DNA of 64,000 bases from an uncultured Sphingomonadaceae bacterium (GTDB taxonomy: Bacteria; Pseudomonadota; Alphaproteobacteria; Sphingomonadales; Sphingomonadaceae), in assembly GCA_947494305.1 (NCBI GenBank), contig CANLUL010000001.1, positions 372,001-436,000 on the forward strand, given 5' to 3'. Positions within the stretch are counted from its first letter, which is position 1; each line of letters starts with the position of its first letter. Positions 9,221-17,928 of this stretch are shown in pieces. The notes beneath the pieces were generated by a model. The model saw only the letters and a list, made by a program, of their open reading frames with translations. It did no database searches and was not told the DNA's origin. The translations under genes and the position numbers were made by a program.

Positions 9221-9589
9221 ATGGTCGATTTCAAACCTCTCGATGAAAATTTTCCAATAGAGAAACAACTGGGCGTCGATGCCGGGCCCGTCGTTTTGGT
9301 CAATATTTTTACGGTAGACGCGGAAGATCAGGATGCGCTTGTGGCGGCATGGCAAGATGATGCGCTCTTCATGAAAAAGCAGCCGGGATACATCAGCACA
9401 CAGCTCCATAAAGCTGTCGGAGCGAGCAGCATGTATTTCAACTATGCAATCTGGGAATCCGTTTCACATTTTCGTTCGGCATTCTCCGATCCAGAGTTTC
9501 AAAATGCGCTCAGTCACTATCCGTCAAGCGCTGTGACGGCGCCTCACTTGTTTGAAAAAATTGCCGTTGGGGATTGCTGCACGGCCTGA
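9221..9589 (+). CDS. Antibiotic biosynthesis monooxygenase (ABM) domain protein
   Basis: A 122-residue ferredoxin-like-fold protein of the ABM family. The segment PVVLVNIFTVDAEDQDALVAAWQDDALFMKKQPGYISTQLHK is followed by YFNYAIWES, the usual strand-helix-strand pattern. ABM proteins range from cofactor-free oxygenases to haem-degrading and stress proteins, so the substrate cannot be read from sequence. The start ATG has AAGGAG about 8 bases upstream. It probably forms an operon with the membrane protein 31 bases downstream, under the divergent MarR. Confidence 0.85.
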   Translation: MVDFKPLDENFPIEKQLGVDAGPVVLVNIFTVDAEDQDALVAAWQDDALFMKKQPGYISTQLHKAVGASSMYFNYAIWESVSHFRSAFSDPEFQNALSHYPSSAVTAPHLFEKIAVGDCCTA

Positions 9590-9620
9590 TCGTTCGAATG
9601 AAGTTCAAAGGAACAGCATC

Positions 9621-10061
9621 ATGAAAACAAAGATTCACGCGACCGCCGGATTAATCGGTTTTCTCTGCATATTATCATTTTGGTCAAGCACCGCAATTTC
9701 GGAATTATTTGGTTCTTACGATGATATTGCCTGGATAAAAATCATGGTCCTGCGCGGTATGTTCATACTGATTCCGGCAATGGTAATTGTGGGGGCATCG
9801 GGAATGTCTCTGGGTGCAAAACGAAAAGATCCATTCACCAAAGCCAAAAAGAAGCGGATGCCCATCATAGCCTTGAATGGATTGCTGGTTTTGCTGCCAT
9901 CCGCCTTCTTCCTCGCTTCCAAAGCCAGTGCAGGGGAATTTGATACAATATTCTATACCGTGCAAGCAATTGAACTGGTCGCCGGGGCCCTCAACCTGAC
10001 CCTGATGGGACTGAACATGCGTGATGGTCTCAGGATGACCGGACGCTTAGCGCGTAGCTGA
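9621..10061 (+). CDS. Four-helix membrane protein of unknown function
   Basis: A 146-residue integral membrane protein, not recognised as a named family. Four hydrophobic segments are visible, at about residues 8-28, 40-63, 83-101 and 110-132. A Lys/Arg-rich cytoplasmic loop (KRKDPFTKAKKKR) lies between the second and third. The start at 9621 has AAGGAA just upstream; the longer frame overlapping the ABM gene is out of context. Its position after the ABM gene, under the same putative MarR operator, suggests a shared response to a small molecule. Confidence 0.75.
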   Translation: MKTKIHATAGLIGFLCILSFWSSTAISELFGSYDDIAWIKIMVLRGMFILIPAMVIVGASGMSLGAKRKDPFTKAKKKRMPIIALNGLLVLLPSAFFLASKASAGEFDTIFYTVQAIELVAGALNLTLMGLNMRDGLRMTGRLARS

Positions 10062-10125
10062 TAAAACATGACCGGAAACTAACGTCCGCTTTCGCACCGT
10101 GAGCAGCCATTATTTCAACACTGGC

Positions 10126-10623
10126 TCAATCCAATTTTGCCTGCGGCCCCCGTTCAAACAGGGTCGTCAGAACAACATGACTCCTGGTGTTGGTCACATC
10201 GCCAAATTCGCGCATCCGGACCAAAAGTTGATCGAGGCTTCTGGCATCTTTGCATCGGGCCTTTATCAACAGGCATGAATCGCCGGCCACGCTATGGACT
10301 TCTTCCACATCGGCATCCTCATGCAGCTTGGCAAAATTTTCTCGGGCTTCTGCGCCGGTATAGTTCACATGAATGAACGCGAGGAACGGACGTCCGATTT
10401 TTGTACCGTCCAGGCTGACGGTGTGTTTTGTGATCACACCGGCAGCCTTCATCTTCTTCACCCGTTCGTGCACGGCGGGTGCCGATAGGTGCACCTTTGC
10501 TCCCAGATCAGAATAGGATTGGGACGAGTCTTCGGAGAGTGCACCTAATAATTTTCGGTCTGTATCGTCGATCACCAGCTCCGATACACGCTTTTGCTGA
10601 ATGCCATTCGTATCTTGATCCAT
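10126..10623 (-). CDS. Lrp/AsnC family transcriptional regulator
   Basis: A 165-residue Lrp-type regulator. The N-terminal helix-turn-helix covers DRKLLGALSEDSSQSYSDLGAKVHLSAPAVHERVKKM, and the C-terminal RAM domain contains VEEVHSVAGDSCLLIKARC. Such proteins sense amino acids and often control an adjacent transporter. It is divergent from the LysE exporter gene at 10705, the common Lrp-LysE pairing, so control of that exporter is likely. The 81-base intergenic region is AT-rich; I see no strong palindrome in it. Confidence 0.92.
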   Translation of the reverse strand: MDQDTNGIQQKRVSELVIDDTDRKLLGALSEDSSQSYSDLGAKVHLSAPAVHERVKKMKAAGVITKHTVSLDGTKIGRPFLAFIHVNYTGAEARENFAKLHEDADVEEVHSVAGDSCLLIKARCKDARSLDQLLVRMREFGDVTNTRSHVVLTTLFERGPQAKLD

Positions 10624-10704
10624 AAGTCATAAATTCCTTGAAGCAGAACAATATTAGGTAATAACTCTATATAGCTATACATTATTCAGCAATAGGAATT
10701 TTCT

Positions 10705-11316
10705 ATGGAACTGGGAATCTATCTCGTCTTCTTTTTGACCACCGCCGTCGTGATCTTTGTGCCGGGCCCCGCGGCCATCGCCATTGCGGCCCAGGGTGCT
10801 GGCAATGGTTACAAGCGGGCCGCGTTCGGAACATTGGGCGTGGCATCGGCCAATGCGGTCTATTTCATATTGTCGGCAATGGGTATCGCATCGCTGCTGA
10901 TCGCATCGACTTTCGTTTTTAATGTGATCAAATGGGTTGGCGTCGCTTATCTGGTTTATCTGGGCTTATCCGCGATTTTCAGCAAAACCGGCGGCATTCA
11001 GTTTCCGACAGGCAAATTGCAATCCGCCTTTTCTTTGTTTGGGAAAGGCTTCCTGGTAGAATTTGCCAATCCCAAAGCGCTGTTATATTTTGCTGCTATC
11101 CTCCCGCAATTTCTGGATGTTTCAAAACCCATATTGTCGCAAATTCTTCTGATGGGCGGCACAACGGTCGTTCTGGATCTGATCGCATACAGCCTATATG
11201 CCTATGCGGGCGATCGACTGACGAGTGGAAGCGTAAAAGAATGGATCGTTCGCCTAATCAATCGCGTTGCTGGCGGTGCGCTTTTGCTGGCGGGCGCAAG
11301 GATGGCCACCGTTTAA
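10705..11316 (+). CDS. LysE family amino-acid exporter
   Basis: A 203-residue LysE/RhtB-type inner-membrane exporter. Typical signatures are VPGPAAIAIAAQGAGNGYKRA near the N-terminus, KWVGVAYLVYLGLSAI in the second helix pair, and FANPKALLYFAAILPQF. About six hydrophobic segments are visible. It probably exports amino acids or related metabolites. It is divergent from the Lrp-type regulator and ends 12 bases before the converging xerC stop. Confidence 0.92.
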   Translation: MELGIYLVFFLTTAVVIFVPGPAAIAIAAQGAGNGYKRAAFGTLGVASANAVYFILSAMGIASLLIASTFVFNVIKWVGVAYLVYLGLSAIFSKTGGIQFPTGKLQSAFSLFGKGFLVEFANPKALLYFAAILPQFLDVSKPILSQILLMGGTTVVLDLIAYSLYAYAGDRLTSGSVKEWIVRLINRVAGGALLLAGARMATV

Positions 11317-11328
11317 GATATTGTGACG

Positions 11329-12228
11329 CTATCCCGCCCTTGGATGCGCATTGTTGTAAACATCCAGCAAGTGTGCAGCATCTACAGCCGTATAAACCTG
11401 CGTTGAACTCAGGCTCGCGTGACCAAGCAATTCCTGCAAACTTCGCAAATCCGCACCGCCTGCCAGCAAATGCGTTGCGAAACTGTGGCGCAGAGCATGG
11501 GGCGTGGTCTTGTCAGAAATCCCCAGTCTGGTCCGTGTCTGCTGGACCACACGGCGGATCAGATTGGGTGATAGCTGCCCGCCGCGTTTTCCGCGGAATA
11601 TTGCTTGCTCCGGCTCCATTATATGCGGGCAGAGGTCGATATAGTGCTCAATCGCCTCGCGTACTTCCTTCAACAACGGCACTATCCGGATCTTGCCGCG
11701 TTTGCCGGTAACCCGCAGCGTATCGGACAGCGGCAGCGTATCGCCGGTCAGATCCAATGCTTCGCTGATCCTGAGGCCGGAACCATAGAGAAGCAGCAAT
11801 ACCGCCCAATCACGCGCGCCGACCCAGTCCTCGCTGGCACTTTCCTGCGCATCCTCGGCAAGCGCCAATATGTCATCTGGAGAGGCGGGGCGAGGCACGC
11901 CTTTCTTGACCTTGGGGCCTTTTATTTTGGGGATTTGCGCTTCATCGCCGCCGATATGTTTCAGAAACGCGCGCAGTGCCGACAACTCGCGCGCGGCGCT
12001 GTTGTTGGTAAGGCCATCCGCCCGACGATAGGCGAGATAGGAGCGAATATCGGCCTGTTTGAGCGCCTGTATCTCAGCCGGCCCAACCGAACGACCCAAA
12101 TGTTCGCCAAGAAACGTACAAAACCGTTCTGCGGTTGTCACATAGGCCCGCACAGTATGCTGCGACCGCCTGCGTCCATCGCGGAGATAGTTGGAGAACT
12201 CGTCGATGATGGTTTGCGTGCTGTCCAT
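11329..12228 (-). CDS. xerC: Tyrosine recombinase XerC
   Basis: XerC, with XerD, resolves chromosome dimers at dif near the division septum. The 299-residue protein has an N-terminal SAM-like core-binding domain (RSQHTVRAYVTTAERFC) and a catalytic domain. Visible catalytic residues are Arg in GSGLRISEAL, His and Arg in HALRHSFATHLL, His in LLGHASLSSTQ, and nucleophile Tyr in VYTAVD. Its paralogue xerD lies at 55849. The isolated position and full catalytic set favour the housekeeping recombinase over an element integrase. Confidence 0.93.
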   Translation of the reverse strand: MDSTQTIIDEFSNYLRDGRRRSQHTVRAYVTTAERFCTFLGEHLGRSVGPAEIQALKQADIRSYLAYRRADGLTNNSAARELSALRAFLKHIGGDEAQIPKIKGPKVKKGVPRPASPDDILALAEDAQESASEDWVGARDWAVLLLLYGSGLRISEALDLTGDTLPLSDTLRVTGKRGKIRIVPLLKEVREAIEHYIDLCPHIMEPEQAIFRGKRGGQLSPNLIRRVVQQTRTRLGISDKTTPHALRHSFATHLLAGGADLRSLQELLGHASLSSTQVYTAVDAAHLLDVYNNAHPRAG

Positions 12229-12298
12229 TGCGATGAATCTAGCAGCGATTGATGAACTCTACAAACTCTCTCCCGCAACGGCGGTGAGCATATCGACG

Positions 12299-14086
12299 TT
12301 AAACCCGAACTTCACCCGCGTTTATCTGTGCCACACCATCCTCGGTCAAAGGCTCATAGGCCTCTGATCCCATCGCACCGAAATATATCGGATCGTCCAC
12401 TTTCCGAACATCAAAACCTTCGTCGACCAGTTCGACTTTGCGATATTTAAAGGTTCCGGTTGTCTGGGCTTCTGGTTCAATACGAATGAACAAAGGCACG
12501 GCATAAGGTGGCAATTCTTTGGCCAGAAAGGCGCGTAGACCAGAAATATCAAATTGATCATCCACGGTCAGCGACGCCATACCAGCGCGGCCATCGGTAC
12601 CGGGAACCTCAACACCATAGACATTCGAAGTTTTGATACCCGAATATTGCGACAGCGTTTCGGCGACCTCGTTGGTTGCGACATTTTCGCCCTTCCAACG
12701 AAAGGTATCGCCGATACGGTCTTTGAAATAGATATAACCAGCCCGGTCACGGCTCATCAAATCACCACTGCGGAACCAGGCATCGCCTTTTTCAAATACG
12801 TCGCGCAGGATTTTCTTTTCGGTCGCTTCCTTGTCCTGATAGCCGGAAAAGTCGGATGGGCCATCAGTATCAATCCGTCCGATCAACTCTCCAGTTTCAT
12901 TCCAGTCCGCCGCGACGCAAAAGCCGTCAGCACCCCGGATTGGTTGTTCTTCGGCGATATCGAACTGAACGATCCGCACATCGCCAAATTGCTTTTCCAG
13001 ATATTTGGGAATACGACCCACCGCGCCAATCTTACCATCGATGTTCATCAGGAAGATATTGCCCTCGGTGGAGCCATAAACTTCGAGTAATTTGTTCACC
13101 TGGAACCGGTCGACAAATTGTTGCCAAATGTCTGATCGCAGGCCGTTGCCAATGCCGACTCTGATTTTGTGGGCTCGTTCCTTGGGATGTTCTGGTTGGT
13201 TGAGTAGATAGCGGCACAGCTCGCCAATATAAACGATAGCAGTTGCGCCATTATCAGCCGCATCATCCCAGTATTTTGATGCCGAAAACTTACGTCGCAA
13301 AATGACTGATGCGCCACTCAGCAAGGCTCCACCAAGGCCCAGAAATCCTCCGGTCACGTGATATAATGGCAATGTGATATAGATCCGATCTTCGGGTGTC
13401 AGCGGACAGCTGGGTATCGCGATCCGGAAGCTGCGCCGGGCCCGTGCGTGGGAAATCCGTGCTGCCTTGGGTAGGCCCGTCGTTCCAGATGTATAGACGT
13501 AAAGGAACAAATCTTTTCCGGTCAGGTGCGCACGATGGCTTTTGTCAGGGCGGGCCAAGGGTTGTTCGGCAAGTGCTGCGTTCAGGCTCTTTCCAACAGC
13601 GCCTTCCCAGTCCCAAAGCGCAGGTGAGCCTTCCAATCGTTCCAGAATGGCATCCACCCTGGGCGCCAAATCTGCGCTGGTTATAACCGCTTTGGTCTCG
13701 ACAATATTCAGGCAGTGCGCAAGACCTGCCCCTTCCAGATTGTTGTTGATCATCGCTGTAACAATTCCGATTTTGGATAGACCAAACCAAGCGGCAACGA
13801 AATCCGGTTCATTTTCCATGAACAGTGCAACGCAGTCGCCAGCCTTAAAGCCTTCGCCCAACGCCCAATGGGCAACGCGATTGGCGCGTTCTTCAAAATC
13901 TGTGTAGCTGAGGGTATTGCCTTCAAAGTGGAAAGCATCGTTGTTCGGATATTGATCAACCGTTGCTTCGATATCATCGGTGATTAGCACATGCGCGTCG
14001 GGATCGATTTCTTTCACTTGTGCCATCAGCGCCTTGAGCGAACGCGTGAAATGAAATTCGCGCTTAATGACACTGATGAAACCCAT
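12299..14086 (-). CDS. Long-chain acyl-CoA synthetase (FATP/FadD6 type)
   Basis: A 595-residue ANL-superfamily enzyme that activates fatty acids to acyl-CoA with ATP. The AMP-binding motif YTSGTTGLPKAARISHAR is near residue 205, the VYGSTEG motif near residue 345, and the WFRSGDLMSRD/GYIYFKDRIGDTFRWKGENVAT hinge near residues 445-475. The FRWKGENVAT form and the short P-loop region are typical of very-long-chain synthetase/fatty-acid transport proteins. GGAGAG lies about 7 bases before the start. No partner genes for beta-oxidation are adjacent. Confidence 0.92.
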   Translation of the reverse strand: MGFISVIKREFHFTRSLKALMAQVKEIDPDAHVLITDDIEATVDQYPNNDAFHFEGNTLSYTDFEERANRVAHWALGEGFKAGDCVALFMENEPDFVAAWFGLSKIGIVTAMINNNLEGAGLAHCLNIVETKAVITSADLAPRVDAILERLEGSPALWDWEGAVGKSLNAALAEQPLARPDKSHRAHLTGKDLFLYVYTSGTTGLPKAARISHARARRSFRIAIPSCPLTPEDRIYITLPLYHVTGGFLGLGGALLSGASVILRRKFSASKYWDDAADNGATAIVYIGELCRYLLNQPEHPKERAHKIRVGIGNGLRSDIWQQFVDRFQVNKLLEVYGSTEGNIFLMNIDGKIGAVGRIPKYLEKQFGDVRIVQFDIAEEQPIRGADGFCVAADWNETGELIGRIDTDGPSDFSGYQDKEATEKKILRDVFEKGDAWFRSGDLMSRDRAGYIYFKDRIGDTFRWKGENVATNEVAETLSQYSGIKTSNVYGVEVPGTDGRAGMASLTVDDQFDISGLRAFLAKELPPYAVPLFIRIEPEAQTTGTFKYRKVELVDEGFDVRKVDDPIYFGAMGSEAYEPLTEDGVAQINAGEVRV

Positions 14087-14168
14087 AATCGCTCTCCGCT
14101 TTTTTTCTCGTCAATATCTGACAGGAAAGCCAATAGAATTCAACGCCCCCTGAGCGATAGAAAATAGC

Positions 14169-15362
14169 TTACGTGAGATTGTCGCTAACAAGGCGCGGCA
14201 AGATCGCATCCAGTAATGGCATACCTTTGGGCAGAACGGACAGATTGGAGCCAGTTTGACTCACGAATCCCAGATCGGACAAGGTCGCTAGTTCGTGGCT
14301 GTCTATCATTTGATCGCACGCAATGCCTGTTTTTGCTTCCAGGTTTGCAAGGTTAATACCCTCTGCCAGTCGCAATCCCATCAACATTGCTTCGGTCGCT
14401 TGTGTCTCTGGCGACAGCATGTGTTCAACCTTTATTCCATGCTGGTTGCGAGCGACGCCGGATAGATAATTTTCTGGTTTTTTATGCCGTTCTGTGGCCA
14501 TTTTTAGCCGCCGTCCGTGCGCGCCAGGGCCGATGCCAGCATAGTCATCATATCTCCAATAGGTCAGATTGTGACGGCTCTCTTGCCCGGGCTTTGCATG
14601 ATTGCTGGTTTCATAAGCAGGCAGGCCTGCCGCGGCCGTCATATCCTGCGTTAGTTCAAATAAATCGGCCGCATGATCATCATCGGCTGGGATCAATTCA
14701 CCTTTTCGAACCAGCGTTTCAAAACGCGTTCCGGGTTCAATAGTCAGTTGGTAAAGCGACAGATGGTCGGTGCCAAATTCCAGAGCTCGCGCCAGTTCTG
14801 AGCGCCAATCTTCAATCGATTGGTCGGGCCGTGCATAAATCAGGTCAAAACTTACCCGGTTGAAATTTTGCTGTGCAACATCGAGCGCCGAAAGCCCTTC
14901 TGTTACATCATGCGCACGACCCAAAAACACCAACGTCTGATCATCAAGTGACTGTAAACCCAAGGAGATCCGGTTCACACCGGCTTTTGCTAGATCCGCA
15001 AATCGTGCCGCTTCTACGGACGATGGATTGGCCTCAAGCGTGATCTCACAACCGTCTGTCAGCCCCCACAGTTTGTCGGTCTCAGCAATCAGTTTCGCGA
15101 CCAGTCGAGGGGGCATGAGCGACGGGGTGCCGCCGCCGAAAAATACCGAACTTACCTGGGGGCCAGTGTTAATTTTATATTCATGCCTAAGATCAAGAAG
15201 AAGACTTGATAACCATGCCTGTTCATCAATTTGATCGCGGACGTGGCTATTGAAATCGCAATAGGGACATTTGGCGATGCAAAATGGCCAGTGGATATAG
15301 AGCGCCAGCTCATTTCCTGTCTTTTGGGTTACTGGACTTTGGGAGGATGAAGCATGGGACAT
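14169..15362 (-). CDS. hemW: HemW, radical SAM haem chaperone / coproporphyrinogen oxidase-like
   Basis: A 397-residue radical SAM protein of the HemW group. The cluster motif is in YIHWPFCIAKCPYCDFNSH (CxxxCxxC), about residues 22-40. FFGGGTPSLM, EANPSS and RISLGLQSLDD follow, and the C-terminal HemN domain contains ATEAMLMGLRLAEG. HemW inserts haem into respiratory enzymes and lacks the HemN oxidase activity in studied cases. The start is the ATG at 15362; an open frame continues upstream to 15752 but is antisense to the CAP gene and low-complexity. Its 5' end overlaps the divergent CAP gene by nine bases and no clear ribosome-binding site precedes it. Confidence 0.92.
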   Translation of the reverse strand: MSHASSSQSPVTQKTGNELALYIHWPFCIAKCPYCDFNSHVRDQIDEQAWLSSLLLDLRHEYKINTGPQVSSVFFGGGTPSLMPPRLVAKLIAETDKLWGLTDGCEITLEANPSSVEAARFADLAKAGVNRISLGLQSLDDQTLVFLGRAHDVTEGLSALDVAQQNFNRVSFDLIYARPDQSIEDWRSELARALEFGTDHLSLYQLTIEPGTRFETLVRKGELIPADDDHAADLFELTQDMTAAAGLPAYETSNHAKPGQESRHNLTYWRYDDYAGIGPGAHGRRLKMATERHKKPENYLSGVARNQHGIKVEHMLSPETQATEAMLMGLRLAEGINLANLEAKTGIACDQMIDSHELATLSDLGFVSQTGSNLSVLPKGMPLLDAILPRLVSDNLT

Positions 15363-16046
15363 CGGCGTAGCACTAGATTTGGCGTGACTGTCATGCAAGC
15401 GGCAATGGTTGTCGCGCTGGCGGGATGTGGTGGACAGGGAGCAACAGTAGATAACAGCCCGCCTCCAGTTACCTTGCCAAATAGCTCTCCGACGCCGACC
15501 CCTCCGCCGCCCGCGCCTACACCGCCGCCAACCACTCCAACTCCCACACCCCCGCCGGCGCCAACTCCGCCTCCTCCTCCTCCTGCACCGACGCCGCCCG
15601 CAAGCGGTAATGCAATGCTGGATGTCATGTTGGCCGCGCATAACGAAGCGCGAGCAGAGGTGGGCGTTGGACCCGTTGAACTGGATGCAGATCTGAATGC
15701 TGCGGCACAGGCATATGCAGAAGAATTGATCGCCAATGGCCGGTTCGAACATAGTTCAGGATCTTCGCGTCCAAACCAGGGGGAGAACCTTTGGGCCGGA
15801 ACCGCCAGCGCCTTTTCCTTCCGTCAAATGGTCAATGGCTGGATTGACGAGAAACAGTTCTTCACGAACGGTATTTTCCCTGACGTGAGCACTACAGGTC
15901 GTTGGCAGGATGTTGGCCACTACACACAGATCGTCTGGCGCAATACAACCAGAATTGGTTGTGGCCTGGCCAGCAATGCACAACGTGATGTTTTGGTTTG
16001 TCGCTACAGTCCGCCTGGAAACTTTGTTGGGCAGCGAACTTTCTAA
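15354..16046 (+). CDS. CAP (SCP/PR-1) domain lipoprotein with proline-rich linker
   Basis: A 230-residue exported protein. A lipoprotein signal ends at LAGC (about residue 25). Residues about 35-82 are a Pro/Thr/Ala-rich linker of PTPPPP-like repeats. The CAP domain follows, with AHNEARAEVGVGP, the putative site His in FEHSS, Glu in GENLW, the HYTQIVW box and the C-terminal VCRYSPPGNFVGQ. The linker probably spans the periplasm or cell wall. Bacterial CAP proteins lack a settled function. GGGAGGA at 15341-15347 precedes this ATG by six bases and decides the start, although it lies inside the divergent hemW coding sequence. A second in-frame ATG is at 15393. Confidence 0.9.
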   Translation: MGHRRSTRFGVTVMQAAMVVALAGCGGQGATVDNSPPPVTLPNSSPTPTPPPPAPTPPPTTPTPTPPPAPTPPPPPPAPTPPASGNAMLDVMLAAHNEARAEVGVGPVELDADLNAAAQAYAEELIANGRFEHSSGSSRPNQGENLWAGTASAFSFRQMVNGWIDEKQFFTNGIFPDVSTTGRWQDVGHYTQIVWRNTTRIGCGLASNAQRDVLVCRYSPPGNFVGQRTF

Positions 16047-16082
16047 CCCGCTTTGTCGTCCCAGCTTTGACGAGATTGAAAT

Positions 16083-16709
16083 CTAGAAACAGGCCGCAAC
16101 GAGCTTTTTGAATGCATCGGCACGATGGCTCATCGCATGTTTCTGTTCCGGGTCGAGTTCGGCAAAAGTCTCTTCAAAGCCAATGGGCGAGAAGACGGGA
16201 TCATAGCCAAAACCCAAAGTTCCACGAGGGGGCCAGACAAGTGAACCATTGACCCGGCCTTCGAACACTTCCGAATGGCCGTCTGGCCAGGCGAGGGCGA
16301 GTGTGGCGGCAAAATATGCACTGCGATCGACATCAGGGCCGAGCTCAGACAGTTTCCCCTCGACCTTGCCCATCGCCATGTACCAATCACGGCCTTTTTC
16401 ACCTTCAAACCATTGCCGCTCAGCCCAATCAGCAGTGTACACTCCCGGGCGACCGTCCAGCGCAGCAACACAAAGTCCGCTATCATCGGCAAGAGCAACA
16501 CAATTGCCCGCTTCCGCGCTGGCCTTCGCTTTTAACAGGGCATTTTCGCCAAAAGTGGTTCCGGTTTCTTCCGGTTCCGGAAGGTTCAGGTCACTGGCTG
16601 ATATCGGTTCGATACCAAAGGATTCGAGTAGGGCACGGATTTCTCGCACCTTGCCCTGATTATGACTAGCGATGATCAGCTTACCGGGTGTCAGCTTTCG
16701 GTGGGTCAT
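16083..16709 (-). CDS. rdgB: RdgB/HAM1 non-canonical purine NTP pyrophosphatase
   Basis: Hydrolyses dITP, ITP and XTP to monophosphates, keeping deaminated purines out of DNA and RNA. The 208-residue protein shows the family signatures [48 protein letters not shown] and [11 protein letters not shown], ending in [11 protein letters not shown]. The start at 16709 has GAGAGGGG seven bases upstream; a six-residue longer frame is possible. It lies 18 bases after a GFA gene in the rph-GFA-rdgB run on the minus strand. Confidence 0.96.
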   Translation of the reverse strand: MTHRKLTPGKLIIASHNQGKVREIRALLESFGIEPISASDLNLPEPEETGTTFGENALLKAKASAEAGNCVALADDSGLCVAALDGRPGVYTADWAERQWFEGEKGRDWYMAMGKVEGKLSELGPDVDRSAYFAATLALAWPDGHSEVFEGRVNGSLVWPPRGTLGFGYDPVFSPIGFEETFAELDPEQKHAMSHRADAFKKLVAACF

Positions 16710-16727
16710 GGGTTTACCCCTCTCCAA

Positions 16728-17084
16728 TCAATCATGTTGAGAACCATGGACAATGTTGATCATGTCCTCCATTGGCATCTCCAATCCGTCTAAACACGCA
16801 ACGTTGATGCAAATCTGATCCGGGTCCCGCCGCCTTTTGTGATGGGTGTAGACTCCGCAATTTCCACAAAAGAAATGTTCAGCAATCTGTTTGTTCCATT
16901 TGTAGGAGAGCAGATTGGTTTGACCAGAAGTGAGTTTGAACCGATCTCTGTGCTCGGCCTTCATCACAATGGCTTTCTTCTTGCACAACGAACAATCGCA
17001 GCGATAGATATCGCCAAAGATATCTTCGGATTGGATTTCAAATATGACGGCCCCACAATGGCAAGAACCGGAATATCTTGTCAT
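16728..17084 (-). CDS. GFA/CENP-V family zinc protein
   Basis: A 118-residue single-domain protein of the glutathione-dependent formaldehyde-activating (GFA) family. Two zinc sites are apparent: SCHCGAVIFEI followed by CDCSLCKKKA, and the FFCGNCGVYTHHKRR motif. Some members form S-hydroxymethylglutathione; most are of unknown substrate. I prefer the ATG at 17084 because GGAG is eight bases upstream, over a GTG at 17093. It sits between rph and rdgB, which are usually adjacent, and is probably cotranscribed with both. Confidence 0.87.
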   Translation of the reverse strand: MTRYSGSCHCGAVIFEIQSEDIFGDIYRCDCSLCKKKAIVMKAEHRDRFKLTSGQTNLLSYKWNKQIAEHFFCGNCGVYTHHKRRRDPDQICINVACLDGLEMPMEDMINIVHGSQHD

Positions 17085-17101
17085 CTCACCCACTCCATAG
17101 G

Positions 17102-17815
17102 TTAGCTAACAGCCTTATCCTGTTCCTCAAAAATCTTGTCACAGCCCATTCGTGCAAGTCGCATCAACCGCATCAGGCCTTCGTCATCAAAGGTTTCGCC
17201 TTCGGCCGTTGCCTGCGCCTCGGCAATATTGCCATCACCAGTCAGCACAAAATTGGCATCAGCTCCGGCATTGCTGTCTTCATCATAATCGAGATCCAGC
17301 ACCGGTGTGCCGTTATAGATGCCGCAGCTGATCGCAGCAATTTTCTGTTCGATTGGATCTTCGGTGATCAGTTTTTGCGCCATCAAGTCATTTACCGCGA
17401 GACGTAGTGCAACCCATGCACCGCTGATCGACGCAGTACGCGTACCGCCATCGGCCTGTATCACATCGCAATCGAGTGTGATCTGGCGCTCGCCGAGTTT
17501 CTTCATGTCCACGACAGCACGTAAGCTACGACCGATAAGACGCTGAATTTCTTGTGTTCTTCCGGATTGTTTTCCCCGTGCCGCTTCGCGTGATCCTCGG
17601 GTATGCGTGGCGCGGGGCAGCATGGAATATTCGCCCGTGACCCAGCCTTCACCTTTGCCGCGCAGCCAGGGCGGAATGCGTTCCTCGACGCTGGCGGTGC
17701 ACAGCACCCGTGTATCGCCAAAGCTGATCAGGCACGATCCCTCGGCATGTTTGGTGAAACCTGTTTCAATAGAAATAGCGCGCATCTCGTCCGGCGCGCG
17801 TCCTGATGGGCGCAT
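17102..17815 (-). CDS. rph: Ribonuclease PH
   Basis: A phosphorolytic 3'-5' exoribonuclease that trims tRNA 3' ends. The 237-residue length is standard. Visible motifs are [12 protein letters not shown] at the start, [50 protein letters not shown], the catalytic-core [18 protein letters not shown], and [24 protein letters not shown] lies seven bases before the ATG. It is first in the rph-GFA-rdgB run and divergent from the alpha/beta hydrolase at 17929. Confidence 0.97.
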   Translation of the reverse strand: MRPSGRAPDEMRAISIETGFTKHAEGSCLISFGDTRVLCTASVEERIPPWLRGKGEGWVTGEYSMLPRATHTRGSREAARGKQSGRTQEIQRLIGRSLRAVVDMKKLGERQITLDCDVIQADGGTRTASISGAWVALRLAVNDLMAQKLITEDPIEQKIAAISCGIYNGTPVLDLDYDEDSNAGADANFVLTGDGNIAEAQATAEGETFDDEGLMRLMRLARMGCDKIFEEQDKAVS

Positions 17816-17928
17816 AAGTGATTCTCCTGTGGCTTTCGAAACGCTGCCTAACTTTTCGTGGCACGAGAAGCAATGCAGCTTAACCTAATTATTCTGGAGT
17901 TCGTGGATCATTGTTCTAAACGCTGTTC

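Noticed and set aside
10932-11711. 259-residue plus-strand frame across lysE and xerC
   Set aside because: Overlaps two recognised genes, one in another frame and one antisense; no recognisable domain.
15329-15736. 135-residue glycine-rich frame on the minus strand
   Set aside because: It is antisense to the proline-rich linker of the CAP lipoprotein; the Gly-Val-Gly pattern is just the complement of Pro/Thr codons.
15363-15752. Long N-terminal extension of HemW
   Set aside because: Low-complexity Arg/Cys-rich frame antisense to the CAP gene; HemW proteins begin shortly before the YIHWPFC motif.
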